NCBI GenBank assembly: GCA_964391675.1
Contig: CAYMMX010000001.1
Location: forward strand, 186,001-250,000
Source: CAYMMX01 sp964391675
GTDB taxonomy: Bacteria; Cyanobacteriota; Vampirovibrionia; Gastranaerophilales; Gastranaerophilaceae
Direction of reading: 5' to 3'
Length of the DNA stretch: 64,000 nt
Positions 1 to 10,062 of this stretch are shown piece after piece (within the stretch, counting starts at the first letter, position 1; each line of letters begins with the position of its first letter). The position numbers and the translations under genes are program-made. The notes under the pieces were generated by a model. It searched no databases. It had not been told where the DNA came from and was given only the letters and a program-made list of their open reading frames with translations.

Positions 1-3000
1 GTGCTATCCATATAGTTTTCATTAGCTAAAGCTAGTGTTCCACCGTATAAATTAACAGTAGTATTTCTCATATTATTGTCAATTTCAATTTTTCCTGTAT
101 TTCCGTCTTTATTTAATTCAACTGTACAAGTTGAGGCAGAAGAACCTCCAATACATGAACATATTTTACTTGTACAACCTTCATGACATTCTATATCTAA
201 TGTAGCATTTTCCAAACTCAAAGAACTTGATGAATCAATATTACAATCACAAAATTTTACAGTAGCATCTTTAATGTTTACTATGTTGTTAGTCAAGTTA
301 CTCTCTAAAAAATCTACAGTGCCGTTGTAAATATTCATAGTTAAATTTGAAACATTATTATTAAAATCTACTGTTCCAGTTGCACTACCGGCAGAATTTA
401 TATTCATAATATTGGATGTTGAAGAAGAATATATTGCACCATTGAATGTTATTATTCCTGTCCCTTCTGCTGAGACATTTATTATTCCATTGTTAAATGT
501 TATTTCAGAATTTGTAGGTGTGCTTGCGCCATTATTAAAATTTAGAATTCCACCATCAATTATGCTTTTGCCTGCAAAAAATTGGTTCGAAACATTTGAA
601 ATCCCTGATGTTTGGTTAAATGTACCTGTAAATCCTGAATTATTTGCTGTGAAATTTGTAATTCCGCCATAAGATTTATTTATTGTTCCCGCCCCTGTTA
701 CTGTAGAATTAAAATCCAAAGTATTATTTGCTGTAGTATTAATATCTAATGATGTAGAACTTCCAACAAAAATACTGGAACCTGCGATTAAATTAACTCC
801 ATCTTTTATTATCATATTTGTACCACTATTTGTTAAATTAATAGCTGCCGTTGAGGCAAGTTCACTACCACTGTTTAAATTTAAAGTTCCGCCTTGAATA
901 TTATTTGTCCCGGCAAAAAATTTATTGCTTACACTTGTTATGCCAACTGTTTGAGTAAAAATTTGAGAGTAACCGGAGTTGTTCCCTGATAATATTAATT
1001 CTCCATCACCTTGTTTTGTAATTGTTGTATAAGCAGTACTTCCGCTTATACCATTTTCTAATGTAATACTGTCTGTTATTGCTTTTGCATCCAATACTAA
1101 GGAACCATCTTTCATGTAAATATCATTAGCCCCTGTAGAATCGGTATTTCCTGAAAAGATAATATCGTTTCCATCAGCTGTAATTGTTGCGGTTCCGCTA
1201 CTATTATAAATAGCGCCTCCATAACCTTGAGATGAATTGTTTTTAAATGAGCTGTTTGTAATACTCAATGTTCCGCTATTACAAATTGCACTACCGCCAT
1301 AATCACCTGAAACTGTTGTATAGTTACTGTCAAAAGACGCATCATTTATCGTTAATGTCCCTAAGTTATAAATGGCTCCACCTGAGTATGCAGAGTTGCC
1401 TGTAAATGTTCCGTCATTTATTGTTAATGTAGAATAATTAATAATAGCTCCACCGTAAGAAGATGAATTTGTAGTGAAAGTGTTGTTGCTTAGTGTCATA
1501 TTTCCGTAATTATCAATTGCTCCGCCATAATAATAAGTGGAATTAATAGTAAATGAACTGTTTGATATGGTTGTAATGTCATTACTGCTAGCATAAACAG
1601 CACCTCCATAATAACCTGAATTATTTAAAAATGTTGAATTGTCAATTGTTGAAGCACCTTTTGTATAAACAGCACCTCCATAATAACCTGAATTGTTAGA
1701 ATATGTTCCACCATCACCTGATAAAGTTCCATAATTGCAAATAGCCCCACCTCTCATGCTACTTGCGCTAACTGAATTATTTGCAAAATATGAATTTCCT
1801 ACATTAATAGTTTTTCCTGTTTCATTATAAATAGCCCCGCCATTACCAGTTGTAGCCTTATTATTTGCAAATAGAGTTCCATCTGAAAAAACATTTGTAA
1901 TGATTCCATCATTATAAATAGCACCACCGGAAGTTGCGGCGGTATTGCCAACAAAATTTCCACCGAGTGAGGTTATTGTCCCACTATTGTAAATTGCACC
2001 ACCACTTGCAGAGGATGTATTACTGCTAAAAATATCATTTGTCAATGAACTGATAGCGCCGGAGTTATAGATTGCACCACCATTAGATGTTGCCGTATTA
2101 CTTGTAAAAGTATTATCATTTACCACTCCATTCCCCGTTGTATCATTATAAATTGCACCACCTGATGTTGTTGCAGTATTAAACGTAAAATAATTTTTAA
2201 CAATATTGGCCGTTCCTGAATTATAAATAGCTCCACCAATAGCTGCCGTATTTCCACTACCTGATGTTGAAGTACCATAATAACTGTTGTTGGAAGATAA
2301 TGTTCCAGTATTATTAATAACACCACCATTTGTATCTGTTGAGCTGTTTTGTGTAAAAGTACTATCAATTAAGGTTGTAGTTCCTGCATTACTTATAAAA
2401 CCTCCATTAGTGCCGGAAAATCCATTTATTCCGCTTGTTGTTGACGTACCAATATTAAGTATATTTAAAGTTTGTCCCGATGCCACAGAAATTCCAGCAA
2501 CATTTGATGCAGTAATATTTTTTTGATTTCCGAATATTGTTAATTCTGCACCCGTCCCTCCTATAGAGTCTAGCTCTGTTGAAACAGCTAAATTACTTAT
2601 TGCAGAAAATGAACGATATATTTTATCACCATCAATTACAGCATTATTTAATCCGCCTACACCTGCAAAATCAGGTGTTAAAATGCCACCTGATTCAGAA
2701 AATGTGTATTTTGCTGTATTAGTATAAGCTGCATAATCTGAGACACTTATATCAGGAATGTTTGTACCACTCAATAAAGTTATAGCTGAGGTACCATCAT
2801 TTAAAATATTTATACCTTTAATTGTTAAAACCCCTGATGAAGTTGTTCCGGAAATATTAAATAAATCACTTGTTCCACTTGATAATTCAGCATCGAAAAA
2901 TATTCCTGCAGTGTCTGAACCCATAGGTGAAGCACCAATAAATGAATTTAAACTATTGCTATCTATATTACCATTTGCACAATTAAGTATTCCTTTATTC

Positions 3001-6000
3001 ACAGCTAAATCTACTGTTCCTTCAAAATAGTCTGTTGCAATTGTATTCCCGTATTGTCCTAATGTAAGCATACCGTTATTTAAGGTTAGTGTAGAATCAG
3101 TTATAGTATTATTAAAAATAATATTTCCATCTACAGCACTACTCGCAGAACCGTTAATTACAATATTTGTTAATATTCCATCTGAAGCTATCTTGTCATT
3201 AAACAATATGTATCCACCATTTCCTGCGTTCAAATTTAATGTACCGGTGTTGTATATAGCGTTGCTGACAGGGGAAGCTCCAACGGTATTTCCTGAAAAA
3301 TTAGTTATTCCGCCATCTGCAATCAAATTAAGTGTCCCTGTGTTATAAATCGCACCACCTGCAGTTGCAGCTGAATTATCATTGAATTCACTATTTATAA
3401 TTGTTGCTGTTGCGTTATTATAGATTGCTCCGCCTGAATCTGTTGCCGTATTTGAACCAAAAGAAGAATTTGTTGCTGTCAAAGTTCCATATTGATTATA
3501 AATGGCACCTCCCGATGTTGAAGAATTGTTTATATAATTACCGGAATTTATAGTCAATGTACCATAATTTTCGGCAGCACCACCAGAAGTTACGGCACTA
3601 TTATTAAAGAAGGAACAATCTGTTAAGCTTATAGTTCCAACGTTTTCAATTGCTCCACCATAGGTAGAAGAATTATCTAAAAATGATGTTCCATGTATTG
3701 TTATATTGCAGTCAGTCGTATTATAAATTGCTCCACCATAATAACCTGTTGCAGTGTTTTCGATAAATAATGAGTCTGCTATAGATGTTGTCCCGTAATT
3801 TATAATTGCACCGCCATATAGAGCTGAATTACTTTTAAAGTCTTCATTAGTAATTGTTAAAGTTGCACCGCTTCGGTTATATATAGCCCCGCCTGAAGTT
3901 GTTGCGGAATTACTTGTAAATGTTCCATCTTTTATAGTAAATGAACCGTAGTTTACAATGGCACCACCCCAACTTGCTGAATTGTTTGAATAATCACCGC
4001 TACTATTTGATATAGTTGAAAGATTGCAAATAGCACCGCCTTGTCCACCTGAAGAGGTATTTGATGTAAAATCAGCGCTTCCTAAATTAATTGTTCCATA
4101 TTCATTGTAAACAGCACCACCGGCTACAGTAGCTGAATTGCTAGTAAATGTTGTTCCAACTTCGATATTTGTAATTATTCCGTAATTATGAATTGCTCCG
4201 CCTCTATAAGCAGAGTTACTTGTAAAATTTCCACCAAGACAATATATTGTTCCATAATTATAAACTGCTCCGCCATAACCGCTACTGGCAGTAGAATTAC
4301 TAGTAAAGTTTCCACTAAGTGTTTTTATAGTTCCTGAATTATAAATAGCTCCACCTGCTGAAATTGAAGAGTTACTTGTAAAATCATTATTCTTTATAGT
4401 TGCTATATTGGTATTACAAATCGCTCCACCAGTATTAGTTGTTGCCTTATTGTTTGTAAATGAACTTTCATATACATTTAATATACCCGAATTATAAATC
4501 CCTCCTCCTCTAGCAGCAGAATTACCCGTTCCTGCAGTAGATGTGCCAAAATAGCTATCACCGATATTTAATGTTCCTGTATTATAAATTGCTCCACCGC
4601 CATCTGTACTGTTTGTACCGGTTGATGTGTTTCTTGTAAATGTACTTCCAACTATATCTGCTGTCTCTGAATTATAAATTGCTCCACCACTTACAGCAGT
4701 ATTTCCGCTTCCTGAAGATGACAACCCAAAATAACTATTATTAACAGTCAGTAACCCCGAATTATAAACAGTACCACCTGATGTAGTTGCTGTATTATTT
4801 GTAAATGTATCACTGATTAAATATGTTTCACCGGCATTATTAATTATTCCACCATTAGTTCCCGAAAAACCTGTCATTCCGACAGTTGTTGAGCTACCAA
4901 TATTGTAGAAATTTAATATTTGGCCTGTTAAAGCTGAAATACCACTGTGAGACGCTCCAGCTATGTTACGTTGATTTCCAAACACAGTTAATATTGATGC
5001 TGTTTTCCCAATTGTGCCTAAATTAACGGTAACAGTTTCATCACTCAAAGCAGAAAAGGAACGATACAGAGCAGTTGTATCTGATATAGCATTGTTTAAT
5101 CCGCCTTTTGTAATATCAGCCGTTGGGGTTAAAACACCGTTTGAAGCCGTGAAAGTATATTTTGCACCATCGGTAAATGCCGCTAAGTCAGAAACATTTA
5201 ATGCAGGGTAGCTTGAACCGATAAATAAAGTTGTGTTTTTTGTTCCGTCAGCTAAAATATTAATTGCTTTAATGGTCAAACTACCTGAAGAAGTTCCTGA
5301 AACTGTAAAATTATCACTTGTTCCCGAGGACAAATTTGCATCATAATAAATGCCTGCATTTGATGAACTTAAAAAAGAGCTTAAGGTATTATTATCAATT
5401 TGACCATTAACTGAATTTAATATTCCACTGTTTAAAGTAAGTGTAACACTGCCGTCAAAGTAATTATTAGTACTTCCGATAGTGTTACCGTACTGTCCCA
5501 ACGTAAGCATACCATTTCCCAACGTTAAAGAAGAATTGCTTATCGTATTATTAAAAATTATATTTCCGTTTGAAGGATAACCGGAAACATAATTATTAAT
5601 ATAAATGTTCTTTGATACATCACTTGAAACAATTTTATCATCAAACAACATATATCCACCGTTACCTGCATTTAGGTATAATGTTTCTGTGTTATATATG
5701 GCGTTTTTATCTGTACTTGAATTATTACCTGAAAAAGAGGTTATCCCGTCATCTGCAATCAAATAAAGCGTGCCGGAATTATAAATAGCCCCCCCAGAAA
5801 CAGCTGAATTATTTGTAAAAGTACTGTTTTTCATGGTTGCGGTTGAGCTATTATAAATTGCACCGCCTGAATCAGAAGCTGAATTAGAATCAAAAGTAGA
5901 ATCTGCTACATTTAATACTGCATCTGAATGATTAGCGATAGCTCCACCACTACCCGCACTAACACTGTTATTTGAGAATGTAACATTTTTTATAATTGCA

Positions 6001-7067
6001 GATGCATCCCAGGATGAGGCTGCTTTTTCATTATGAATAGCCCCTCCTGAAGTTACTGCCGTATTTAAATCATATGTTCCTCCATTTACATTTAATTTTG
6101 CACTATAATTATAAATTGCACCACCTGAATTGCTTGCAGTATTAGTTGTGAAGTCACTATCTTTAATGTTTAAAGTTAATTCATATGAATTATATAAATT
6201 TGAAATAGCTCCGCCAATAGCTGATGAATTACCTGTAAACGTACACCCTGTAATTCTTGTTCCTCTTGACGAAGCATCATTAATTGCTCCACCTTGAGTT
6301 ATTGCGCTATTTGATATAAAAGTAGAATCATTTATATTTACAGCATTAGCATCAGCTAAATGTATTGCTCCACCATATCCGCTCGTATTTGTGTCAAATA
6401 AACTATCTTTTATAGTACTGGCACCTGCAATATAGGCAGCCCCGCCCATTGAATAATAGAATGAATCAGCTTTGTTTCTATAAAAATCAACATTAGTTAA
6501 GTTTAAAATACTTGAATGTGAAACTGAAATAGCTCCTGCGCCCGTACTCCCTGTTGAAGTATTTTCTGTAAAAGTTGAATCATTGATTGTTAACTTTGTA
6601 GATGAAGTTTCATAAATTGCACCGCCACTCATGGCTGATGAGTTTTGATAAAAAGTACTTCCGCTAATATTAGCTTTTCCGCTTATATAAAAAGCTCCTC
6701 CGGTTCCGGATTTCTTAAAGTTATTAAAATTAATAGAATTAATATTATATTCAACAGGAATATATGCTAAGTTTCCCAAAATTCCAGAATAAGAATTACC
6801 TCCGCTAATTGTTTTCCCATTACCATTTATTGTAAGTTCAAAACCTGTAGAGGGACCTATTTGTCCTATATTTGTTGTTGCATTCATTGTGGAAGAATTG
6901 GTAAAATTCAAAATATCACTATTTTGAAATGGTGTTGTTCTGTTTATTAAAGCATTATCGTTCCCTGAAAAAGTATTAATATCATAACTGGTTGCACAGG
7001 CTGATAATTGACTAAAAAACAATATAATATTAAAAATAATAAATCTAAAAACAATTTTATTTTGCAT
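1..7067 (-). CDS. Giant Pmp-like/autotransporter beta-helix adhesin (N-terminal part, runs off the window)
   Basis: One frame stays open on the minus strand from the ATG at 7067 to the window edge (2355 codons, C-terminus missing). I checked the frame around 4.9, 4.3, 2.15 and 0.1 kb. A signal peptide is followed by a long surface-type protein, MQNKIVFRFI then a hydrophobic run ending near Ala25. Several tens of repeats about 25-28 residues apart carry GG-A-I-Y-N with T-F-x-N, as in chlamydial polymorphic outer-membrane proteins. The far end (about 1-1200) changes to autotransporter-type strands such as KQGDGELILSGNNSGYSQIF and has a Cys-rich stretch at 126-190. Two long homologous segments start near residues 698 and 1514, 2448 bp apart, so a module of about 816 residues was duplicated. 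It presumably folds as a right-handed beta-helix and is exported to the surface; the ligand is unknown. A C-terminal barrel or anchor would lie outside the window. It is divergent from skp-bamA. Confidence 0.88.
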   Translation of the reverse strand, partial: MQNKIVFRFIIFNIILFFSQLSACATSYDINTFSGNDNALINRTTPFQNSDILNFTNSSTMNATTNIGQIGPSTGFELTINGNGKTISGGNSYSGILGNLAYIPVEYNINSINFNNFKKSGTGGAFYISGKANISGSTFYQNSSAMSGGAIYETSSTKLTINDSTFTENTSTGSTGAGAISVSHSSILNLTNVDFYRNKADSFYYSMGGAAYIAGASTIKDSLFDTNTSGYGGAIHLADANAVNINDSTFISNSAITQGGAINDASSRGTRITGCTFTGNSSAIGGAISNLYNSYELTLNIKDSDFTTNTASNSGGAIYNYSAKLNVNGGTYDLNTAVTSGGAIHNEKAASSWDASAIIKNVTFSNNSVSAGSGGAIANHSDAVLNVADSTFDSNSASDSGGAIYNSSTATMKNSTFTNNSAVSGGAIYNSGTLYLIADDGITSFSGNNSSTDKNAIYNTETLYLNAGNGGYMLFDDKIVSSDVSKNIYINNYVSGYPSNGNIIFNNTISNSSLTLGNGMLTLGQYGNTIGSTNNYFDGSVTLTLNSGILNSVNGQIDNNTLSSFLSSSNAGIYYDANLSSGTSDNFTVSGTSSGSLTIKAINILADGTKNTTLFIGSSYPALNVSDLAAFTDGAKYTFTASNGVLTPTADITKGGLNNAISDTTALYRSFSALSDETVTVNLGTIGKTASILTVFGNQRNIAGASHSGISALTGQILNFYNIGSSTTVGMTGFSGTNGGIINNAGETYLISDTFTNNTATTSGGTVYNSGLLTVNNSYFGLSSSGSGNTAVSGGAIYNSETADIVGSTFTRNTSTGTNSTDGGGAIYNTGTLNIGDSYFGTSTAGTGNSAARGGGIYNSGILNVYESSFTNNKATTNTGGAICNTNIATIKNNDFTSNSSISAGGAIYNSGTIKTLSGNFTSNSTASSGYGGAVYNYGTIYCLGGNFTSNSAYRGGAIHNYGIITNIEVGTTFTSNSATVAGGAVYNEYGTINLGSADFTSNTSSGGQGGAICNLSTISNSSGDYSNNSASWGGAIVNYGSFTIKDGTFTSNSATTSGGAIYNRSGATLTITNEDFKSNSALYGGAIINYGTTSIADSLFIENTATGYYGGAIYNTTDCNITIHGTSFLDNSSTYGGAIENVGTISLTDCSFFNNSAVTSGGAAENYGTLTINSGNYINNSSTSGGAIYNQYGTLTATNSSFGSNTATDSGGAIYNNATATIINSEFNDNSAATAGGAIYNTGTLNLIADGGITNFSGNTVGASPVSNAIYNTGTLNLNAGNGGYILFNDKIASDGILTNIVINGSASSAVDGNIIFNNTITDSTLTLNNGMLTLGQYGNTIATDYFEGTVDLAVNKGILNCANGNIDSNSLNSFIGASPMGSDTAGIFFDAELSSGTSDLFNISGTTSSGVLTIKGINILNDGTSAITLLSGTNIPDISVSDYAAYTNTAKYTFSESGGILTPDFAGVGGLNNAVIDGDKIYRSFSAISNLAVSTELDSIGGTGAELTIFGNQKNITASNVAGISVASGQTLNILNIGTSTTSGINGFSGTNGGFISNAGTTTLIDSTFTQNSSTDTNGGVINNTGTLSSNNSYYGTSTSGSGNTAAIGGAIYNSGTANIVKNYFTFNTATTSGGAIYNDTTGNGVVNDNTFTSNTATSNGGAIYNSGAISSLTNDIFSSNTSSASGGAIYNSGTITSLGGNFVGNTAATSGGAIYNDGIITNVFSDGTLFANNKATTGNGGAIYNETGKTINVGNSYFANNSVSASSMRGGAICNYGTLSGDGGTYSNNSGYYGGAVYTKGASTIDNSTFLNNSGYYGGAVYASSNDITTISNSSFTINSTYYYGGAIDNYGNMTLSNNTFTTNSSSYGGAIINYSTLTINDGTFTGNSAYSGGAIYNLGTLTINDASFDSNYTTVSGDYGGSAICNSGTLSITNSSFKNNSSQGYGGAIYNSSGTATITADGNDIIFSGNTDSTGANDIYMKDGSLVLDAKAITDSITLENGISGSTAYTTITKQGDGELILSGNNSGYSQIFTQTVGITSVSNKFFAGTNNIQGGTLNLNSGSELASTAAINLTNSGTNMIIKDGVNLIAGSSIFVGSSTSLDINTTANNTLDFNSTVTGAGTINKSYGGITNFTANNSGFTGTFNQTSGISNVSNQFFAGKSIIDGGILNFNNGASTPTNSEITFNNGIINVSAEGTGIITFNGAIYSSSTSNIMNINSAGSATGTVDFNNNVSNLTMNIYNGTVDFLESNLTNNIVNIKDATVKFCDCNIDSSSSLSLENATLDIECHEGCTSKICSCIGGSSASTCTVELNKDGNTGKIEIDNNMRNTTVNLYGGTLALANENYMDS

Positions 7068-7250
7068 AGTTATAAAATTTATTACTATTAATATTTTTTT
7101 AAATAAGCAACTTACTATTTTAAAAGCTATAATAAAAAATAAAAAAATTAGTCGCTAAAATAATCCTATTGGCGTTGTAAAATTTTGTTATTTATTTTTA
7201 TTATTTTTATATAAATTTTAATTAGTATCTGAAAATGGGGAGAAATTACT

Positions 7251-7718
7251 ATGAAAACTAAAATTTTAACATTAACAGTAATAGCAGCTGTATTAACAAT
7301 AACAAATTCTAATACTACAAAAGTCTTTGCAAAGCCATTTGGTAATTCAAATATAGCAGTAGTTGATGTGCAAAAAGTTGTGGAAAGTTCTTCAGAAATA
7401 AATGCTTTAAAGACAAGCCGAAAAAAAGATATGGAAAGTCTAGTGAAATTTGCGGAAACAGCAAGAGCTGATGTGGCAAAAGAATCTAATGACAATAAAA
7501 AGAAAACATTGGAAGATAACTATAATAAAGAATTAAATATGAAAAAAGTTAATTTTGACAAAGAATACTCTAAAAAATTGGCTGATTACGATAAAACTGT
7601 TACGTCAATTATAAATAATAAAGCAAAATCATTAGGATATGATTTAGTTTTAACAAAATCTTGCGTCTTAAATGGTGGAGTAGATATTACAGAGGCAATT
7701 ATAAAAGAAATTAAGTAG
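7251..7718 (+). CDS. Skp/OmpH-family periplasmic chaperone
   Basis: 155 aa with a signal peptide (MKTKILTLTVIAAVLTI, Ala-rich end near residue 28). The mature part begins with the OmpH signature IAVVDVQKVVESSSE, continues with a charged alpha-helical, coiled-coil-prone middle (about 60-125) and ends with a short beta/alpha segment (GYDLVLTKSCVLNGGVDIT). This order and length fit Skp/OmpH chaperones, which hold unfolded outer-membrane proteins in the periplasm. A strong GGGGAGAAA ribosome site sits just upstream of the ATG. The next gene downstream is the Omp85/BamA homologue, the usual partner, and the divergent neighbour is a huge outer-membrane-type adhesin, a likely client. The Skp family assignment is firm; the client is inferred. 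Confidence 0.85.
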   Translation: MKTKILTLTVIAAVLTITNSNTTKVFAKPFGNSNIAVVDVQKVVESSSEINALKTSRKKDMESLVKFAETARADVAKESNDNKKKTLEDNYNKELNMKKVNFDKEYSKKLADYDKTVTSIINNKAKSLGYDLVLTKSCVLNGGVDITEAIIKEIK

Positions 7719-7759
7719 TGTTCATTCATTTTTATAAAATTATTTTATAAATTTTGACA

Positions 7760-7798
7760 CAAGGCAATTTCATTACATCAGAAATTGCCTTGTTATTT
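7760..7798 (+). terminator. Hairpin between skp and bamA
   Basis: Perfect 12-bp stem CAAGGCAATTTC (7760-7771) / GAAATTGCCTTG (7781-7792) with a 9-nt loop and a weak TTATTT tail. It lies 41 bp after skp and 23 bp before bamA, so it may act as an attenuating or partial terminator rather than a full stop. Confidence 0.6.
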
Positions 7799-7814
7799 AG
7801 AGTTGAGGATATAG

Positions 7815-9713
7815 ATGTATAATAAAATACTCAGAATTTCAATTTTATGTTTTATTTCTATAATCTTATTTGAGCCTGTATCTGATTCAAGAGAAATTCA
7901 TCATGCAGTTTACAAAAAAGAAGATAAAAATATAAAAAATGCTCAAAATTTTATAAATGATAAAAATTATATTAAAGATATCGAAATTGAAGGAATTAAT
8001 ATAATTGATAAAGAAGAAATATTAAAAAATTTAGAAATTCATAATGGAGAAAAATATAACGAAGACAAAATTGTCAATTCGTTAAAAAACATATATTCCA
8101 TAGGATACTTCACCGAAAAAATGAAAGCTGTTCCTATAAAAAATTCGGATAAAAGTATTACATTAAAAATAATTGTAAAAGAATACCCTCCAATTAAAGA
8201 TTTTATCATTGAAGGGAATACTGTTATATCTAATTATGAAATTTCTGCTATTTTAGAACCGTTAAAAGGAAAACCGCAAAATATAAATATTATTAATAAA
8301 ACACTAAGAGAAGTAGAAGAAAATTACAAATCTCAAGGTTATCTTTTAGCAAGAGTGGATAGCATTAAAGATGATCCTGATGGGACAATGTATGTTCACA
8401 TAAATGAAGGAGAAATTAATAAAATATCGATTTTAGGAAATAAAAAGACAAAAAAATATATAATTAAGAGAAATATTCAGACAAGAGAGGGGACAATTTA
8501 TAACGAAAATTTTCTTAAGGAAGACCTAGTCAGACTATATGCAACACAAATTTTTAAAGATGTTACAAGGGAAATCAAACAATCTATAAAAAATCCTTCA
8601 AAATATGATGTAAATGTTATTGTTCAAGAACAAAGAACCGGGGATATATCTTTAACCGGTGGAATAGATTCCGCCATCGGGATTTTCGGATCAGCCGGAA
8701 TTCAGGATAAAAACTTCAGAGGTTTGGGGCAAAGAGCATCGTTTAATGTCTTAAGCGGTTATAATGCTCTTTTGAATAATCCTTCTGTTTTAAACCATGT
8801 CAATTTCCAAATGGAATTAAGTTTTTTTGAACCTTATTTTTTAAATGCTGATAACTCTTTAATGAATAAAATTTATTTTAAAGATTTTGGCAGTTATCAG
8901 ATTCCATTGGCGATTGAAAAAAGAATTGGCGGTGAAATTACACTTGCACACCAAATAAAAGAACGTAAAAATTTAACCGGGACTTTTTCTTTAGGTATAG
9001 AAAAAGTAGATGTTTCTGAAGGTAATTATGGTCAAATATCAAACCTTTATGCTTCTCATAATTTAGATATAGCACAAAGGGTAAATCAACTTCAAGGCGG
9101 ATTGTTTTTATCAATGACACCAGGATTAATTTACGATTCAAGAGATTCTAAAATCAACCCGAGAAGCGGTGTTTTGGCAAATTTAAGAGCTAATGAATCA
9201 TTTAATTTACAAGGTTTTGAAAGCAGCTTTGGAACTGCAACGGCATCTATAAAAAAATATTTTCCTATAGGAAAGAAATCTGCGTTTTCTTTATTAGCAA
9301 GGGGAGGCATGAAAACATGGGGAACAATGCCCGAAGTTATGACTTTTGGACTTGGTGGACCGTATTCGATAAGAGGTTTTTACATGAATGGTGTTGGAAC
9401 AGGAAATCAATTTCTTATGGGTTCGGCTGAATTAGCCACCCCTATACCATTTTTAGATAAACTTAAACTTAAATTTATAGATAATGTAAAAATGACATTT
9501 TTTGTCGATGCAGGAAAAGTTTTTAATCCAGGCATAACTGATACAATATATGATAGACCAATGCAAGCTCTAACTGCAGGCATCGGATTAAAAGTTTTTA
9601 TACCCGGAATGGGGCCTATATCGCTTGATTATGGCATTCCACTACTTAATCCAGGATCTAATAATTCAACAAAAGGTTATTTTTCTTTTAGAATGAGTGA
9701 TATGATGTACTAA
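7815..9713 (+). CDS. bamA: Omp85/BamA outer-membrane assembly factor
   Basis: 632 aa with a hydrophobic N-terminal signal segment. Three POTRA-like repeats follow at roughly residues 55-127 (IKDIEIEGINIIDKEEI), 129-203 (IKDFIIEGNTVISNYEI) and 204-275 (INKISILGNKKTKKYII). Residues about 280-632 form the surface-antigen barrel with the conserved YSIRGF motif (VRGF equivalent) and a terminal strand ending SFRMSDMMY. Three POTRAs are typical of cyanobacterial Omp85, whereas proteobacterial BamA has five. This agrees with the suspected lineage. The protein inserts beta-barrels into the outer membrane and sits next to the chaperone Skp. A GAGG ribosome site precedes the ATG. A TamA-like role is less likely because of this neighbourhood. 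Confidence 0.88.
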   Translation: MYNKILRISILCFISIILFEPVSDSREIHHAVYKKEDKNIKNAQNFINDKNYIKDIEIEGINIIDKEEILKNLEIHNGEKYNEDKIVNSLKNIYSIGYFTEKMKAVPIKNSDKSITLKIIVKEYPPIKDFIIEGNTVISNYEISAILEPLKGKPQNINIINKTLREVEENYKSQGYLLARVDSIKDDPDGTMYVHINEGEINKISILGNKKTKKYIIKRNIQTREGTIYNENFLKEDLVRLYATQIFKDVTREIKQSIKNPSKYDVNVIVQEQRTGDISLTGGIDSAIGIFGSAGIQDKNFRGLGQRASFNVLSGYNALLNNPSVLNHVNFQMELSFFEPYFLNADNSLMNKIYFKDFGSYQIPLAIEKRIGGEITLAHQIKERKNLTGTFSLGIEKVDVSEGNYGQISNLYASHNLDIAQRVNQLQGGLFLSMTPGLIYDSRDSKINPRSGVLANLRANESFNLQGFESSFGTATASIKKYFPIGKKSAFSLLARGGMKTWGTMPEVMTFGLGGPYSIRGFYMNGVGTGNQFLMGSAELATPIPFLDKLKLKFIDNVKMTFFVDAGKVFNPGITDTIYDRPMQALTAGIGLKVFIPGMGPISLDYGIPLLNPGSNNSTKGYFSFRMSDMMY

Positions 9714-9741
9714 TTTATCTTTTCATATGAAACGTAGGGAG

Positions 9742-9815
9742 TAAGAGACTCGATTCGCCGAATCTAAGCCATAGCTGGGTTCGGGTATTGTAGTCTCGAC
9801 AGCAAAAGTCTCTTA
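9742..9815. repeat. Structured palindromic element
   Basis: TAAGAGACT (9742-9750) is repeated inverted as AGTCTCTTA (9807-9815), a perfect 9-bp outer stem. Inside is a hairpin GATTC-GCC-GAATC (9752-9764). It lies in the gene-free stretch 9714-10062 after bamA, whose base composition is more balanced than the surroundings. It may be a dispersed intergenic repeat or a structured RNA; nothing in it looks coding. Confidence 0.45.
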
Positions 9816-9825
9816 ATTAAACCTC

Positions 9826-9846
9826 ATCTTGAGCTTGTTTCAGGAT
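9826..9846. repeat. Short imperfect palindrome
   Basis: ATCTTGA (9826-9832), a loop of 7 and TCAGGAT (9840-9846). It resembles small TTCAGGATC-type palindromes that recur between genes in many bacterial genomes. It is one of three palindromes in the gene-free 9714-10062 stretch. Confidence 0.35.
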
Positions 9847-9877
9847 CTTATAAGTTAAAGTATTTTATTTTTATTAC

Positions 9878-9903
9878 GCTACCTTTTGGTGGCAAAAGGT
9901 AGC
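9878..9903. repeat. Perfect 11-bp hairpin repeat unit
   Basis: GCTACCTTTTG (9878-9888), loop GTGG, CAAAAGGTAGC (9893-9903). No T-tract follows on either strand, so it is not a standard terminator. A similarly built hairpin (CCTACTTTTTCT/AGAAAAAGTAGG) occurs at 39516-39541, which suggests a family of intergenic palindromes. I see nothing further in 9904-10062. Confidence 0.5.
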
Positions 9904-10062
9904 ACCAAAAACCACGACGCAGATCTTCGTTTGCTAATTCTTACTAAACTCAACTTAAGACTTGCTAAGTAACGCAAGCCTTTGCTGTTGTTTCGTTAAG
10001 TAATAATTGCTCACTTCGATATGGTCGGGAGTAAATTTATTCAATGCTTTAATCAAAATTAA

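Noticed and set aside
412..5211. Plus-strand open frames inside the adhesin region
   Set aside because: They lie opposite a repeat-rich minus-strand gene whose frame is intact for 7 kb, are hydrophobic and low-complexity, and lack ribosome sites.
7754..7800. TTGACA promoter for bamA at 7754
   Set aside because: No -10 box at 16-18 bp, and the sequence overlaps the skp-bamA hairpin.
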